DNA of 64,000 nucleotides from Rutstroemia sp. NJR-2017a BVV2. Taxonomy: Eukaryota; Ascomycota; Leotiomycetes; Helotiales; Rutstroemiaceae. Shown here in pieces: positions 22,501-35,094 of this stretch; within the stretch, counting starts at the first letter, position 1, and every line of letters starts with the position of its first letter. The notes below the pieces were generated by a model. The model had not been told where the DNA came from, did not search any database, and saw only the letters and a list, made by a program, of their open reading frames with translations. The stretch is from positions 124,001-188,000 of the forward strand of contig NJPS01000016.1 in NCBI GenBank assembly GCA_002946415.1, written 5' to 3'. The position numbers were made by a program, and so were the translations under genes.

Positions 22501-23730
22501 GGCCACCGCGAGGACTGGGACTGGTTACTAGGACTAGGAATAGTTCTAGAAACATTTGATAGTTTCCACGGATCCGCACGAAGTCCTTCTGCTAGAATAC
22601 TTCCGACGCTCGGAGGGAAGCGAGAGCGAATGATGAGGGGGACCACAATAATATGTCTGAAGATCCTCTTTCCTTATCTTCTTTATTGATTGCTGAGATC
22701 TCTACTAAGTCGAGTGGGATGGATGCTAACGCAGACAGATGGATTCAGACAACAGAAGCGTCTTTGTCCTCTTTACGATCAATGTCTACAAGATATACGA
22801 AGTACATACATATACATGATGATGTTTACAGTCGGTACCCGACTATGGCAGTAGCGATGTGAACAAATCACAACTTGGTACAAAAAGTACCCATATGCAT
22901 TTTATCTGAGGTAAGGTTACGCATTAAAACGGTGGTGGGGCCTGCATACAGCCTTCATTTACAACAAATCGATTGGAAGCCACCAGGGACTGTCGCTGCA
23001 GGTCTCAGAACGAGTGAAGGAGCAGAACAAAGTAGAAATGATTTGGGGCGTGGAAAGCCTCGCGAACGCCTCATCGTAACTATGCAATATCATTGAACCA
23101 GTCCGCCCCCAAATATCCAATATACGTTTGGCTACTGCAACATTGATTTATAAGATCTGACATACCCGTATGATGATGTATGATGGCAGCATCCGACGTA
23201 GGATCTTCAGATCCTTTTCATGCCGGTATGCAATCCATTCTTTGCATGCAGGCAGCCATCCCATTCTACATCATCATATCCGAATTCCATTTCGCGTTGC
23301 ACAGACCTGGTGGGCCGTACCATGACGGAAATCGTGCGGCCGCCGATCAGACACTTTGCACGTTCCAAATGCGACAACAAAAGGGGCGAGGGTATCGTTG
23401 TGTAACAGTGGGTTAGATGGGTTAGATAAAACTTTTACGGTGAGAGTGAGATCAAGTCTAACAGAAAAAGCGGTAAGTGAAGAAGCTTTCCGCATAGTGC
23501 ATTAACCACGTCTTTGTGACTATTCTCATGATCATTTCATTCATAGCTAGGTATTTCTTGTTTTTTACAGATGATTACATTGTTACAGTGCGCGTCCGCC
23601 TCAAACGCCCCAAGACCAGAAATTCAAATTTGATACAATCCAACGCTGAACTCTCATCCGCCCAATTCCTAGCCCCTCCCAAATCACCAGTTTGAACATA
23701 ACTATCCTCCTTGCGTACACCGTAGAATAT
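19560..23730. other. Gene-poor intergenic region (4.2 kb)
   Basis: Contains the SANT-gene promoter on the left and the PRP8 3' flank on the right. No convincing gene: all frames are under 135 codons, lack domain resemblance and do not chain by splice sites. Small tandem repeats occur at 22001-22027 (GCATGAGAA, three copies), and repeated TACGAAGTAC-like words occur near 21273, 22480 and 22796. Confidence 0.5.
22001..22027 (+). repeat. GCATGAGAA 9-mer minisatellite (3 copies)
   Basis: Three perfect tandem copies of a 9-base unit in non-coding DNA, preceded by a degenerate copy (GCATGGCTGA). Confidence 0.8.
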
Positions 23731-26700
23731 CTATGCGAAGGTGTCTTCACGGTCGACCCAGATGTCCTCCAGCTCTGCGAAATTCTGGAAATGTAAAGGA
23801 CGATGTTGCTCGTTATAGAATGGCAAAGGTGTATCGATCTTCACGTGTATGGGCTTCTTCTCCAAATTACCAAAGGCGCTTCCCATGAAACTGTAATTCC
23901 ATGTGTTCATCTCAGGTACCAAGAAGTAACCGCGAATCTTGTCACTGAGAAGAAGTTGGCACTTTTCACCCATGCTTGTGCTGAAGCCTTGTGGCTGGTC
24001 ACTGCCAAGGTCTTTGTTCTCCGCACCCCATTTGTATCCTTGAGGTGTTAGGGCCCAGGAAGCCAATGAAACACTTCCCGGAGTAAATGAGACGGTCATG
24101 GTGACTGTCTTCTTGTCCCAAGACTTGTGCGCGTTCATCAAACGAGCGTGTTGTGTCACATCCATAGCCGTCATGTATGGTGGTTCGTTCCCAGAGACGG
24201 TGTGAATGATTCCTAACGGCTCCATTTGGTCGAGGTATTCATGTTGTGGTAACTGTTGAGGTAGCTGCACATCACGAGTACTACCAATTTGAGGAATCAT
24301 GACAATACAGCGGATTTCCTTCACTTGATCATTGTCAGGGGGTGATGATCCGTAGAGATAACCAGCTACCTGAACACGAAGATCGGCGATCGTAACGAAT
24401 CTCTTTAGGATGTTCTTTGGCATGATGTAGGTGTAGTGATCATCCTCCTTGATGTCGTCCGAAGAAATGTAGATATTGTTTGAACGAGTCCTCAAGTTTG
24501 ATGTAGCAATAGCCCTTGTTCTCCACTCGGTCTTAGAGGCAAAGGTTTGCTGTTCGAACTGCGATGTGGTCGTGACAATGATATCCTCACCATGAACGTT
24601 CTGTGTCTTCGTCGTGACTGCCGTGAGCTGTTGCTGCTCTTGTTGTTGCTTCTCGATCTCGGCAGCCTGTTGACGTTGCATGGATGGAGCACTAATTTCC
24701 ATACCCAAAATGATGTCTCGAACTTCGCTACTCGTGAGACTGGATGTATTGACGTTGTTCTTTTTGCCATAATCATTGAGGATGAGATCACGTAACTGCG
24801 TCTCCACCTTAATCCAGTCCTCATCTGACAACGTAGGCCAAATGTGATGCTCTTGTGTAATCACGGTCTTATCAGGTCGTAACAGTAGTTTCGTCTTATC
24901 CTGGTTGACGTGAAGGGCACGGAGAATAAGAATCAGACGAGAGAATGCAGTGTAAGACGAGATCGACTTCAGCCATTCATCATAAAGATTGAACAAAACC
25001 ATCTGGGGCTCCGTAGCACGCAAGATCATGTCTCCAAGCTTTTCGACCTTCATGGCGGCCTGGAAAGGTAATTGTAGCTCTGATGCACGGATAGAGATGT
25101 TCGGGAAATCAAGCAGATGCACCTCAAGAGGATCAAGAAGACCTTTTCTGGTAACAATAAGCTGCTTCGGCTGCTCTTCAATGGGCAGTGAACGGATAAG
25201 TGCTGCAACTTCTTCAGCTGTCTTCCATTTGGCCAACTGTCCGAGACGTTTTTGTCCAGCCCAGACGCTCGTATGAATGATCTTCAAGAAGAGTTGTCCT
25301 GTACGAGGATTGAAGATGAAAATTGCGCCGTTGATTGGTTTGGTGGTCAAGTTACCCTCAAAGGTTTTGTGAATGGTAACACGGTAAACGTTGGTATCGT
25401 CAATGAAGAGTTGGATCTGGTTGCTGAAGAGTTCGGAGTAATTCTGGGAATTCAAGAACTCCTGGTTGCTTTCAGAAGCGTAGAGTTGTAGACCCTTTCT
25501 GATACGTTCGCGGAGGACATAAAGGGCAGGGTTGGCTTTCATGATCTTCGCCATAGCCTGTTGTACTAATTGCTTAAGACCCGGGAAATACTGACCATAG
25601 GCGGAGTAAAGATTATACGCCAAATCAATACCAATCATAAGACCAGTGGCTGAAGGATAGATACTCATGCTGTCGGTGGTGTAATCGAGATATTTGGCAC
25701 GAACATAACGTTCAATGTCGTGCGAATCATAATCACCATAACGAAGTTGAACATCAACCCAGAATTTGTTGGTGGTCGTGGCCTCAATAACATCCTTTGT
25801 ATCAAACAAAATGGACGGGCGAGTAACGTTCCACTTGTGACTGGCGAACAGAAGGATATCGGCGCAAGAACTGTTCATTTTGTAAGACTTTCTGGGATGG
25901 ATAGTCTCCTTTTGCACAGTCTCAATGCCGAGCTGCTCAAGCTCCTGGTCGAACACTTGACAGAGATCCATAACCACTGACTCGTGAATCTTCTGCCACA
26001 AATGTGCCCTGAAGATCTGAATGAGGGAGATTTTGAGGGTTGGGATCTTTCCGTGCAAGAAGATACCAGTAAGATCCAGTTGGACTTGGAAACCAACGTA
26101 AACGTTTGCCCTGTTGATAGTGGGCGACCTGAGAATTATACGTCAGTAGGGTTCATGAAAAAGATGATGTTTGAGACGTAAAAGGACATTAAAACGCAGA
26201 ACAATCAAGTAAATACCAAATGTTCAAGCCTGGGGCAAACCTGGTATGGGCAGAAAGAACACTAGTTCCTTTACTTCTGTCTTCTGAAATTCATCGAAGT
26301 GGTGCTGGGATTTTTCCTGGACATTCACAGTTTTGCCTTTGAAAGGGCGAGATTCAAAAATTGAATGTATAACAAGAATCCAAACATTAAACTCTTCGAA
26401 TTTGGAAGGGCAGGGAATCAAGAAGTCAATGTGCAACAAAAGCTTAAACAATCAAAACAAATGGAGAAGATGCACTTACCACCACAGAGTGAACCGACGA
26501 TTGGGGATTTGGTTGAGACCGGATCGTTGAGCGTTTGTAAGCTTCTTGAACTTCATGCTCTCTTCAAATCCTGAAGCTTTCTCCCAGAAAAGACCTTCCC
26601 AAGAGGGGAAAGCTGTCGCTTTGAACAAGGTATGCTCGAGAATTGTTTCGACACCACCAAGCGCTTGGATAACATCGGTACGATAGGCGTTGAGATTCCA

Positions 26701-29700
26701 CAGCTTTCCATCATGACGTTGACTAGTCCACCAGAAGGGATTACTCTTCATCAATTGATATGTCTTGAACTCAGTACGGGCACGGAAACCTTTGTCGAAA
26801 CTTAGAGTGCTTCTATCTTTCTGGAACAACGTGTTGATACGGGGCAAACCACGATCCCAACTGTCTTCGAGATCCTCGAGGGTGAGTCTTCGATTTTGCT
26901 GATTGGCCTCTAGACGCTTCTGCGAGTATTCAGTCCACACACGCTGAGAATCAATGAACTCAGCCTCCCAAGGTATAATGTATCTGAAAATGTTGGGAAT
27001 AAGAGTATCCTCATCGTGGGTCATTCCTGCGCGATAATGTGTAACACCAGTATCGGTCTGTTTGGACCATCTCTTGTCGCTGGTTGGAATGAGGATGTGC
27101 GATCCGGAAATCATACCCAGACCACCAAGTTCTTTGGGTGTGTAGAAAACAGCTGGCGGGAATCGAGACGGCATCTTGGAGTTGAGACCAATCTTGACTC
27201 GAGTCTGAATCTTTGTCTCACACTTGACAATAGTGTCTAACAAGTTGACGGTCGAAACAGCAGCTTCACGATAGTATGTGAACAGCGCAATCAACGTGGT
27301 GTTCCACTTGTTGGCGATCTTAGTAAAAGTAGTTGAACCAGAGGACATCAGAATCTGTCGGATTCGGTTGTTGAACTTTGCAATATCTTCTTCGGTGACC
27401 TGCAAAAATGCATGTGCAGTTCTCTCTTTGCTCGTGTTGTCCACCAATGACCATACACTGTCCTTGACCGGGAACTCATCATTCTGGTTTCGAATCTTGG
27501 GAAGGATTCTGACTTCGAAGCCGCACATCGAGAACAGAAGGTTAGGATTGTCCCTGCTGTACACACTTGAAAAGGTATCATCCCATTCAATGGTAGTAAC
27601 GGATCTTGGCAAGCGATTCTTCAAGTCCCAGAAGACGGCGCGACCAAGATTAACGTCGTGTCTCATGAGACGCATGCGCGAGTCTCTTGGCCAGCACTTC
27701 TTGTTCTTGTAACCAATGACATTCTCGAAGTTGGGGTCAGGTTGCTCGGTAAGGAATCGCTGAATGAGATCGCGAGATTCATCAGCTGTGAAACGGAAAA
27801 ACACCCAGATGCGATCAATGTATCTTGTGTACAAACGGATAGGATGTCTCGTCTCAGTTTCACGGTCCCTGAACTGAAGGAAGTCATTGGGGCTTGCGGG
27901 AGGACCTGCGATTTCGCTCGCACGCTGAAGACCTAGAAGCAAGAGATCAAGGACAAGTCCGTAGTATTGGAAGACAAAGGCTGAGAACTGGAGACCCCTA
28001 ATCATTCCGTAGCTGTTAACGTGGTTCATGTCCTTGTAGGTCAACTGAACGTTATTTTTGGACGATATGTAATCAGCAAGATTGTGATCCATGATCAAAC
28101 GGAGCAGGCGATTGAGGAGAGTCAAATCGATCTTCTCATACACCTTCGATAGCTGAGTCTCAATCATGACATTGCACTCTCCGTCTGCCGTTTCCCATAC
28201 TTTATCAAGGTTGTTGATACCCTGAGCCCATTTATAAGTGAGCAAAGGTGGAACCTCCGAATCTGAAGGCTTGATCCAAGCTGGGAAAAGATGGCGTTGA
28301 TCTGCTTGATACCATAAATATTGGTCGAGATATGCATCACTGATTTTCTCCACGGGCTCAATGTCATATACCGGGTTAATAGTGCTGTAGTTGTCATTCA
28401 TGTCTATGCCAACTTCTTTGAAAGCACGCTGTGTCAGAAGGAAACGTTTGATTCTCTCCAGTGTGGTTCCAGGGCTGTCGTAGGCTTGCTCTATCAAAGC
28501 AAGCTCTTCACGCTGGCTTTGGTTCAATCGACCTTTGACCGAATAGGCTTCTCGAAGTCGCTCAAGCGCAAGGATCAAGATCTTGGTGTCATGCTTGTAA
28601 GAAACGCTGGGGAATGGAATGGGAGAGAATTTTCGAGATTCGAGCCAGTGCACCGTAGTAGTATAGATTGCTACAGCCTCTTCTGATGATACGTACGGGC
28701 CATCCTTCATATAATTGTGCTGTCTTTCTTGTTCGGCCTTGAGCCAAAGTCGAGTGAGACGACCAAGATTCTTCTTCGCAACAGTCTTATCAACAGTGGC
28801 CCCACGACGGATACGCTCTCGGTTGTAATGAGCCACAGAGATCCACCAATCCGCCTTGCTCTTGACGTAACGGAGGATGATGTTTTCAATAGGTGCTGGT
28901 AGACCTGGAACCTTCCAAGGGATGTTACTCTTCCAGCATCTCCATGCCTCTGACAGATGTTGAAGAACGGTGTTAACCTTATTCTGTTTGATACCCTCCG
29001 GCATCATGTCCATAAGATCGGCCATCACCGACGCTCGAAGCTCCAAATCAAAGTGCGATTCGACACGCTGTTTTGTGACTGTCTTAGCAACACCCTTGCT
29101 GTGACGCCCCTCAAACTGTCTAGAAAGAAGGTTACCCAGCCATCGCTCCAGAAGTGGAATAATACCACGCATGAAGAAGAGCCAGACTCTCCATGCAGGC
29201 GCCCAGAAACCACATCCAGGTCCCTTGCCTACGGGTCCAGAATTGAATCGATAATAAATCAAATGCTTCAAATCCTTACAAGAACGAATCTGGTGCATTA
29301 ACTTGTATTTGTATCGATACATTCCGGTCAATTGACCAACATGATTGAAAGCATAAAGAATACCATCTGCGAGCTGGAAGGCGTCGATATTGCCCAGACG
29401 ATATTGGACCTGAGCATCGACGATTAGCTTTGTCAATTTCAGGATCTCACGCATGAGATGGAACGCGTTTCCGAAACGTGATTTTTTGCGCTCCTTCGTG
29501 GTCAGCGTCTTGACAGGCTTTAGGTTGAAGTTGTAGTCGAGATGTAGGTATGTAAGGTTTTTGCGGTGGATGAGGAGGTTAAGCATATTAAAACCTTGTC
29601 GACAGACTTGAAGACCAGCTTCAACCCAATCGATTGTGGTTTGTTGGAAGAACTTCGTTTGCTTCAATGACTTCATCAAGCTCTGTTTGCTCTGTGCCTT

Positions 29701-31173
29701 TGGCTTTCTCTTGTGGAGCTCATTTAGGACGTAGGTTTTGAGCAACTTCTGATATGACACTCTGACCTTTACAGGTTGACCTTGCGGGCAATGCTCTAGA
29801 TACCACTGCTTAATGAGGGGCACGTCCTGGGCTCGCACCATTCGACCAGATCTTCGATCGAAAGGAAATGGGGCCCACCACAGAGAAATAGCTGAAGCCG
29901 TTTCGCTGGTGTATAGTTCTTCGTCGGCAAGGAATGGTTCGGCATCACCGGGAAGTCGGAAAGCATCTTCTTCCGGCTCCTCATTGTTCCCTGGCCCGAA
30001 AATTTCATCTTCGTGACTGATTGTGATATTTTTCGGTGCAACTGACCTGGAAGAGATCGGATTGATTACAGGATCGAAGTAAAATGCGGGTAGGCTCGGA
30101 TCCTCGGCGCGCACATAAACTGCCTGTGGATGTGAATACCATGACAGTTTGACACTGCGAGGGAGAGAATTGTATAAGAATGGAAAGGCGACACGATATT
30201 CGGTTCTGATAGGAGCTCGGAAAATGATACGATCAATGGCATTGAACTCTCCAAAATCTTCTTCATTTGGATCGACGTCCTTGTACAAAGGCTCAAACCG
30301 AGGGCCACCTGGTATGGCAACATTCAGAGCCTTGGCCGTCTGGAAACTCTTCAGTTCAAACATGTGGAAATAGTTCTTATCGACAATATCGCTAAGCAGT
30401 GGTCGACTTAATCGATATAATGTTGCCATCTGCGGTAATGTGAGGTTCCATTCTTTGTAACTCGGGCCATTAACATGCGGTGTATCGAGAAGAGGTCGAT
30501 TTTCGTAGAACCATTCCAGAACAGCGCTATCTTCATCCTCATGAAGCTCCAACTGGATAGGCTCCAGCGGTTCAACGTCCTCAATGTTCTCTGACCATGA
30601 AAGTGGCGGCTCCTCGTCATCAAACGGCGGAAATCGCATTCTTTTGAAATGCCTTCTGTCACTCTTCTCTCGTCTCATACAAATCCACATAGTTGCCCAT
30701 TGTGCATGAAAGACGGGCTCTATAACTCTTGGAATCTCATTAACCAAAGTTAGGCAACCGTTAACGTGGTACAGGACCTTTACCTCCCTCGCAGACTCCC
30801 ATGGCATCGGCATATTCTCCAGCAACTTCATTACTGCGTGTGGCATAAATTTCAGCGCACCAAGATAACTTCGCTTGTCGCTGCTGAATTTCTTCTGCGA
30901 TACATCTCCGATATCTTTCACAATCTTGCGCAGATGCTCCGGGGGCATATCAGCCTTCTGAGTTTCCACGAATCCTCCTTTTCGTTTTTCGCCGAATCGA
31001 TTTCGTTGTGTTCGTAACCAGTCTTTCTTCTTCTGTGCAAACTTCGCGACTTGAGGATCCGATGGTGGTCGATAACCTGGTGGAGGAGGAGCACCAGGTG
31101 GCGCGCCCAGAGGCATAGATGGAACTGCTGAAGAACTCCATCCAGGCGGAGGCGGGGGTGGGATTGATGCCAT
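23731..31173 (-). CDS. PRP8: Pre-mRNA-splicing factor Prp8, U5 snRNP core of the spliceosome
   Basis: Two exons, 31173-26480 and 26128-23731, give 2,363 residues (yeast about 2,413, human 2,335). Prp8 scaffolds the spliceosome active site. The Pro-rich start leads into the N-terminal domain, the reverse-transcriptase-like core and linker ([12 protein letters not shown]), then the endonuclease-like, RNase H-like ([15 protein letters not shown] near 1810) and C-terminal Jab1/MPN-like domain (from about 2120). The ATG at 31173 has an AAAATGGC context and starts the conserved N-terminus. Between the exons is a single 351-nt intron, long for this genome, splitting a Trp codon in the linker. No intein is present, although many fungi carry one in this gene. 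It diverges from RPL34 across 377 bp. Confidence 0.98.
26129..26479 (-). other. 351-nt intron of PRP8
   Basis: Donor GTAAGTG at 26479, acceptor TTCTCAG ending at 26129, with a CTACTGAC-type branch site near the acceptor. Splicing joins LWW to [13 protein letters not shown] exactly as in other Prp8 proteins, so no exon is hidden inside. It is several times longer than most introns of the window and contains no clear snoRNA box pair on the transcript strand. Confidence 0.9.
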
Positions 31174-31550
31174 TTTCAATGTTCCAGGTAGCAGATCCCA
31201 GTTCCCGTTACAAATCACCCTAGATTTGAAGCCTCTCCTAGCTTCGATCTGTTGTTGATAAAAGGCAAATTGATGGAAATGATGACTATCGCGAGGCGCG
31301 TGGAGACAAATTTTGTGTTCTTACTCGGGAGCTCTCACTAGCGTATTCGAAGGATAACTTTAGTGCCTGAAAATATTTGAGGCATTAAGGCACAAAACTG
31401 TAGCAGAATGAGCCTAACTATATTTGGTGTAGACCCTAGCCGATTAGCTCGCCCACAATTGAATTTCGCGAAATAACTTTTTAGAAAGAAATCCAGACAA
31501 CGACAACGACATCGACATCAATTCGACCAACGAAGTCAAAATCCGCCAAG
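31174..31550. promoter_or_regulatory. Bidirectional promoter, PRP8 / RPL34
   Basis: Only 377 bp separate the two divergent start codons. The motif GACCCTAGC at 31432-31440, 110 bp upstream of the RPL34 ATG, resembles the ACCCTA-type elements of many fungal ribosomal-protein promoters. CAACGACAACGAC repeats lie in the RPL34 leader near 31497-31510. Factor assignment is inference. Confidence 0.5.
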
Positions 31551-32170
31551 ATGCCGTCCACCAGATTAACCTACAGACGCCGCAACCCGTGAGTCTCTCG
31601 AATTCCCGGCTGAAGAAGTTTTATGTTGATGGTAAATAGATACAACACTCGATCAAACAAGGTCAGAGTCGTTAAGACCCCAGGCGGCGAGCTACGATAC
31701 CTTCACATCAAGAAGGCCGGTACTGCACCAAAATGCGGTGACTGTGGTATCAAATTGCCAGGTGTAAGTACAATTGTTTAGTGATACGCATGGGATTGAG
31801 AAGAGTTCGGATTCGCTCGCATCAACGAGATTTATTTATCGTGGGCCAAACATCGATGCAGCATGTCTATTTTGGAGGGGTGTTCTTGCAATAGGTCTTC
31901 TGGCAGGCAGAACGTACTCAGGATATCACTTTCATTGGAAATATTGGAAAGCAGGCATCAAGGCATGTGCTAATGTTTCTGCTACAGATCCCAGCTCTTC
32001 GACCTCGCGAATACGCCACAATCTCCCGACCAAAGAAGACCGTTCAACGCGCGTACGGAGGATCAAGATGCGCCAACTGCGTTAAGGATCGTATCGTTAG
32101 GGCCTTCTTGATTGAGGAACAGAAGATCGTCAAGAAGGTTCTTAAGGAATCTCAACAAAAGAAGCGCTAA
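31551..32170 (+). CDS. RPL34: 60S ribosomal protein L34 (eL34)
   Basis: Three exons, 31551-31588, 31640-31763 and 31988-32170, encode 114 residues, the usual eL34 size. The protein is basic throughout, starting [20 protein letters not shown]. It carries the family's zinc-ribbon cysteines (KCGDCG and CANC) and the tail ESQQKKR. Exon 1 holds only 12 complete codons; an early intron is typical of fungal ribosomal-protein genes. The second intron (31764-31987, 224 nt) is long and ends with a TGCTAAT branch site and CTACAG. I searched it by eye for C/D or H/ACA snoRNA boxes and found no convincing pair. The gene is divergent from PRP8. Confidence 0.98.
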
Positions 32171-33163
32171 GGGTGATTGGTCCTGGGTTTGTTGGTGTTT
32201 GACTGGAAAGGCTGGATGTAGCGCAGCGGAAAAAACTAGCTGTATCTATCAGGGCTTTTCACGAATTTCATGAGCTCCGGCTTTCTTGACAAAATACCGA
32301 ACTCTCTTCATTGAAAGAGTGGCTGTCCAATGTCGGATCTGTGAGAGAATCGAGTTGGCTTTGATTGCACTTTGAGGAGTGACTGTGAGGGTTCTGCAAG
32401 GATTCTGGATCCGAAGTGAGAAGCCACTCAGATTATGCCCGGTGTGCAAACACGACCACCAGATAATGTTTTGTTCTGTTACTCAATCATAGGGTATCTG
32501 CAAGAGCAATATAAGGAAGTATGGCCATACTATTCATGTGAATTTTATATGGCACTGTGATGACGAATCTTAAGTTTTATCGATCATGTGCAGTTCCTTC
32601 ATATAGCGAGCGTCACTGCAACAGGCCGGCAAGGTAATGAATCGAATTCTTTAAAGTGTGCCTATTGAGCTACGAACAGTGGAGGAACGCTGCTCGTGAT
32701 TTAGTAAACCTCATGCACCCCAGTAATCCTTGCCGCGGTACTGTCACCAAGCAGGAAGGCGCGGCTTTCCAAGAACGGCTATCGTCGCAAGGCTGCCTTC
32801 TGAAAGAAGATGCAACTTTGTGACCACCAAATGAAATCATTTGACAACTATAAGTAGTAAAATCACATTCATTCCTCGTAACTTCTCTACTGTCATGATA
32901 TATTGTGATTTCGCAAATGTGATTGGTAGATTTAATTTCGTGTATCAAAGATTACATCACCGCTTTATCTGTACACCGACGTCTTGGTTGCCCAGACGAA
33001 AAGCGCCTTGACTTAAGCCTCGTGAGCAACTCTAATGTCTCAGACCTAGAAACGCGTCTATACTAATCCCTAGAGCTACCACTTCGAAGGACAAGCTCAC
33101 ATCAGGATTGTGGTCGCCGATTCGACTTCACTTAGATATTCGACCATTTCCAAGAAATAAACC
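32171..33163. other. RPL34 3' flank and PHO8 promoter
   Basis: About 1 kb with no credible ORF and no repeats. I did not find a clear CACGTG Pho4-type site by eye. Confidence 0.5.
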
Positions 33164-35094
33164 ATGGGGCAGACGAATAACAGCCCTCTTTTCGCTTCAG
33201 GACGACCGTCATCGTCGAATTCTGAAGAGCGAGCCGCCGCTGAAGATGATGCCCTCCTCGGTAATCAAAGAAAGGAGGTAAATACTTCTGGCAGGAGAGC
33301 TGGCTTCTGGCGAGAGGCCGGCATCTTTGTTTGGGCGGTTCTTGCTACAGCTGCTGTCATCGTTCTAGCAGTACTATTAACCCAACATCAAAATGCGCCA
33401 CAAAAGTCTAAGAAGAGCGGAAAACGCAACCTCATCTTCATGGTCAGCGATGGCATGGGGCCGGCATCGCTCAGCTTGACTCGAAGTTTCCGTCAATTAC
33501 AAGAAGGTCTGCCTTTCAACGATATCCTCCATCTCGACCAGCATTTTATCGGATCCTCGCGGACAAGGTCGAGCAGCAGTCTCGTCACCGACAGCGCCGC
33601 AGGTGCTACTGCCTTTAGCTGTGGCAGGAAGAGTTACAACGGCGCGATATCTATGCTGCCAGATCATACCCCTTGCGGTACTGTTCTAGAAGCAGCAAAG
33701 AAGGCTGGCTATATGACTGGACGTAAGTGATAAGCTTTCCATCCATGTCTCTATTATACTGATGACTGCAGTGGTTGTTACCACCGATATTACAGACGCA
33801 ACACCAGCATGCTTTGCTTCGCACGTCGACTATCGCATCCAGGGGGACTCAATCGCGTTACAGGAGGTTGGAGAGCATCCACTGGGGTACCGAGTTGTGG
33901 ATTTGATGTTGGGTGGTGGCAGATGCCACTTCCTTCCAAACACCACAGCTTCCAGTTGCAGAGCCGACAGTCGCGATGTCACCAAGTTGGCACAAGAGAA
34001 ATACGGATGGACATACATCAACAGCAGAGCCGAGTTCGATGATTTGAAATCTGGAAAAAACGTCAAGCTACCCTTGTTGGGTCTCTTCTCTGACACCGAT
34101 ATTCCTTTTGAGCTCGATCGACGCAACATGAACGATATTTATCCATCTCTCGATGAAATGGCTAGAACCGCCTTGGCAGCCCTTGAAGCCGCAACCAAGG
34201 ACAGTGACAAAGGGTTCTTCCTTATGATCGAAGGAAGCCGGATTGACCACGCAGGCCACGGGAATGATCCTGTAAGTATTGAAAGCCGTATATATGATTC
34301 CCTAACAAAGCAGTTTCACGTCCCTCTCAACTGTTCATTGTCTAATGAAATAATTACTGACAAATGAATGCAGGCCGCTCAGGTCCACGAGGTGCTCGCT
34401 TACGATCGTGCGTTCCAAAGTGTAGTTGACTTCTTAGACAACAGTGATACTGAAGGGGCTCTTGTTGCTACTAGTGATCATGAGACTGGTGGTTTGGCTG
34501 TCGCAAGACGTAATTATACCTTCTACATAAGTTTAGGGGCTTTAGCTAATTTGTTTCTCAGAACTCCATGCTTCCTATCCTCAGTATTTGTGGTATCCCG
34601 AGGTGCTGGCAAACGCATCACACTCTGCAGAATATCTTTCTAGAGCATTGCGTGCTCACATTGAAAAGACCAACGAGAGCGGCAAGAAACTCAGACACTT
34701 CGTTGAGAATAAACTTGTTGAAGAAGGTCTTGGTGTCATGGACGCAACTGATGAAGAAATTGAGTTGGTAATCTCAAACCCTGCGCTCTCTGCATATGCA
34801 TTCGCAGAAATTATCAGTCGAAGAGCGCAAATTGGGTGGTCAACCCATGGACACTCTGCTGTAGATGTTAACATTTATGGTTATGCTGCAGAAGCTCTAC
34901 GTGGAAACCATGAGAATATTGAGGTTGGTGGCTTCTTGAGAGATTATCTCAATGTTGATGTTGATGCGATCACATCGAAGTTGAACAGCACCAGCAGAGC
35001 TAGCAGTGAAGTCAGCTTACTCGCTGCCGGAATGGGTGATCAAGCATTATTTGGGCATTACGAGGAACGACTGCAGAAGAATCTCCCTCAATAG
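33164..35094 (+). CDS. PHO8: Vacuolar alkaline phosphatase, Pho8 type
   Basis: Four exons: 33164-33722, 33772-34271, 34374-34509 and 34562-35094 (575 residues). It is a metal-dependent phosphomonoesterase of the alkaline phosphatase superfamily. A cytosolic N-terminal tail of about 50 residues is followed by one hydrophobic anchor (residues 51-73) and no cleavable signal, giving the type II topology of yeast Pho8, which reaches the vacuole. Metal and active-site motifs are intact: SDGMG at 95-99, VTDSAAGATA with nucleophile Ser144, EGSRIDHAGH, TSDHETGG and the distal GWSTHGHSAVD. The third intron starts with a weaker donor, GTAATT, but only this splice keeps the frame and restores HASYPQYLWYPE. 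The role is phosphate recovery in the vacuole, known from yeast. Confidence 0.96.

Noticed and set aside
26129..26479. Antisense C/D snoRNA in the PRP8 intron (ATGATGT and CTGA on the + strand)
   Set aside because: The C-like box has a mismatch and the D-like box is about 130 nt away with no terminal stem; likely chance.
23731..31173. Intein in PRP8
   Set aside because: Protein length and continuity of conserved blocks leave no room for one.
31764..31987. snoRNA inside the second RPL34 intron
   Set aside because: Ribosomal-protein introns often host snoRNAs, but I could not find a C/D or H/ACA box pair at sensible spacing.
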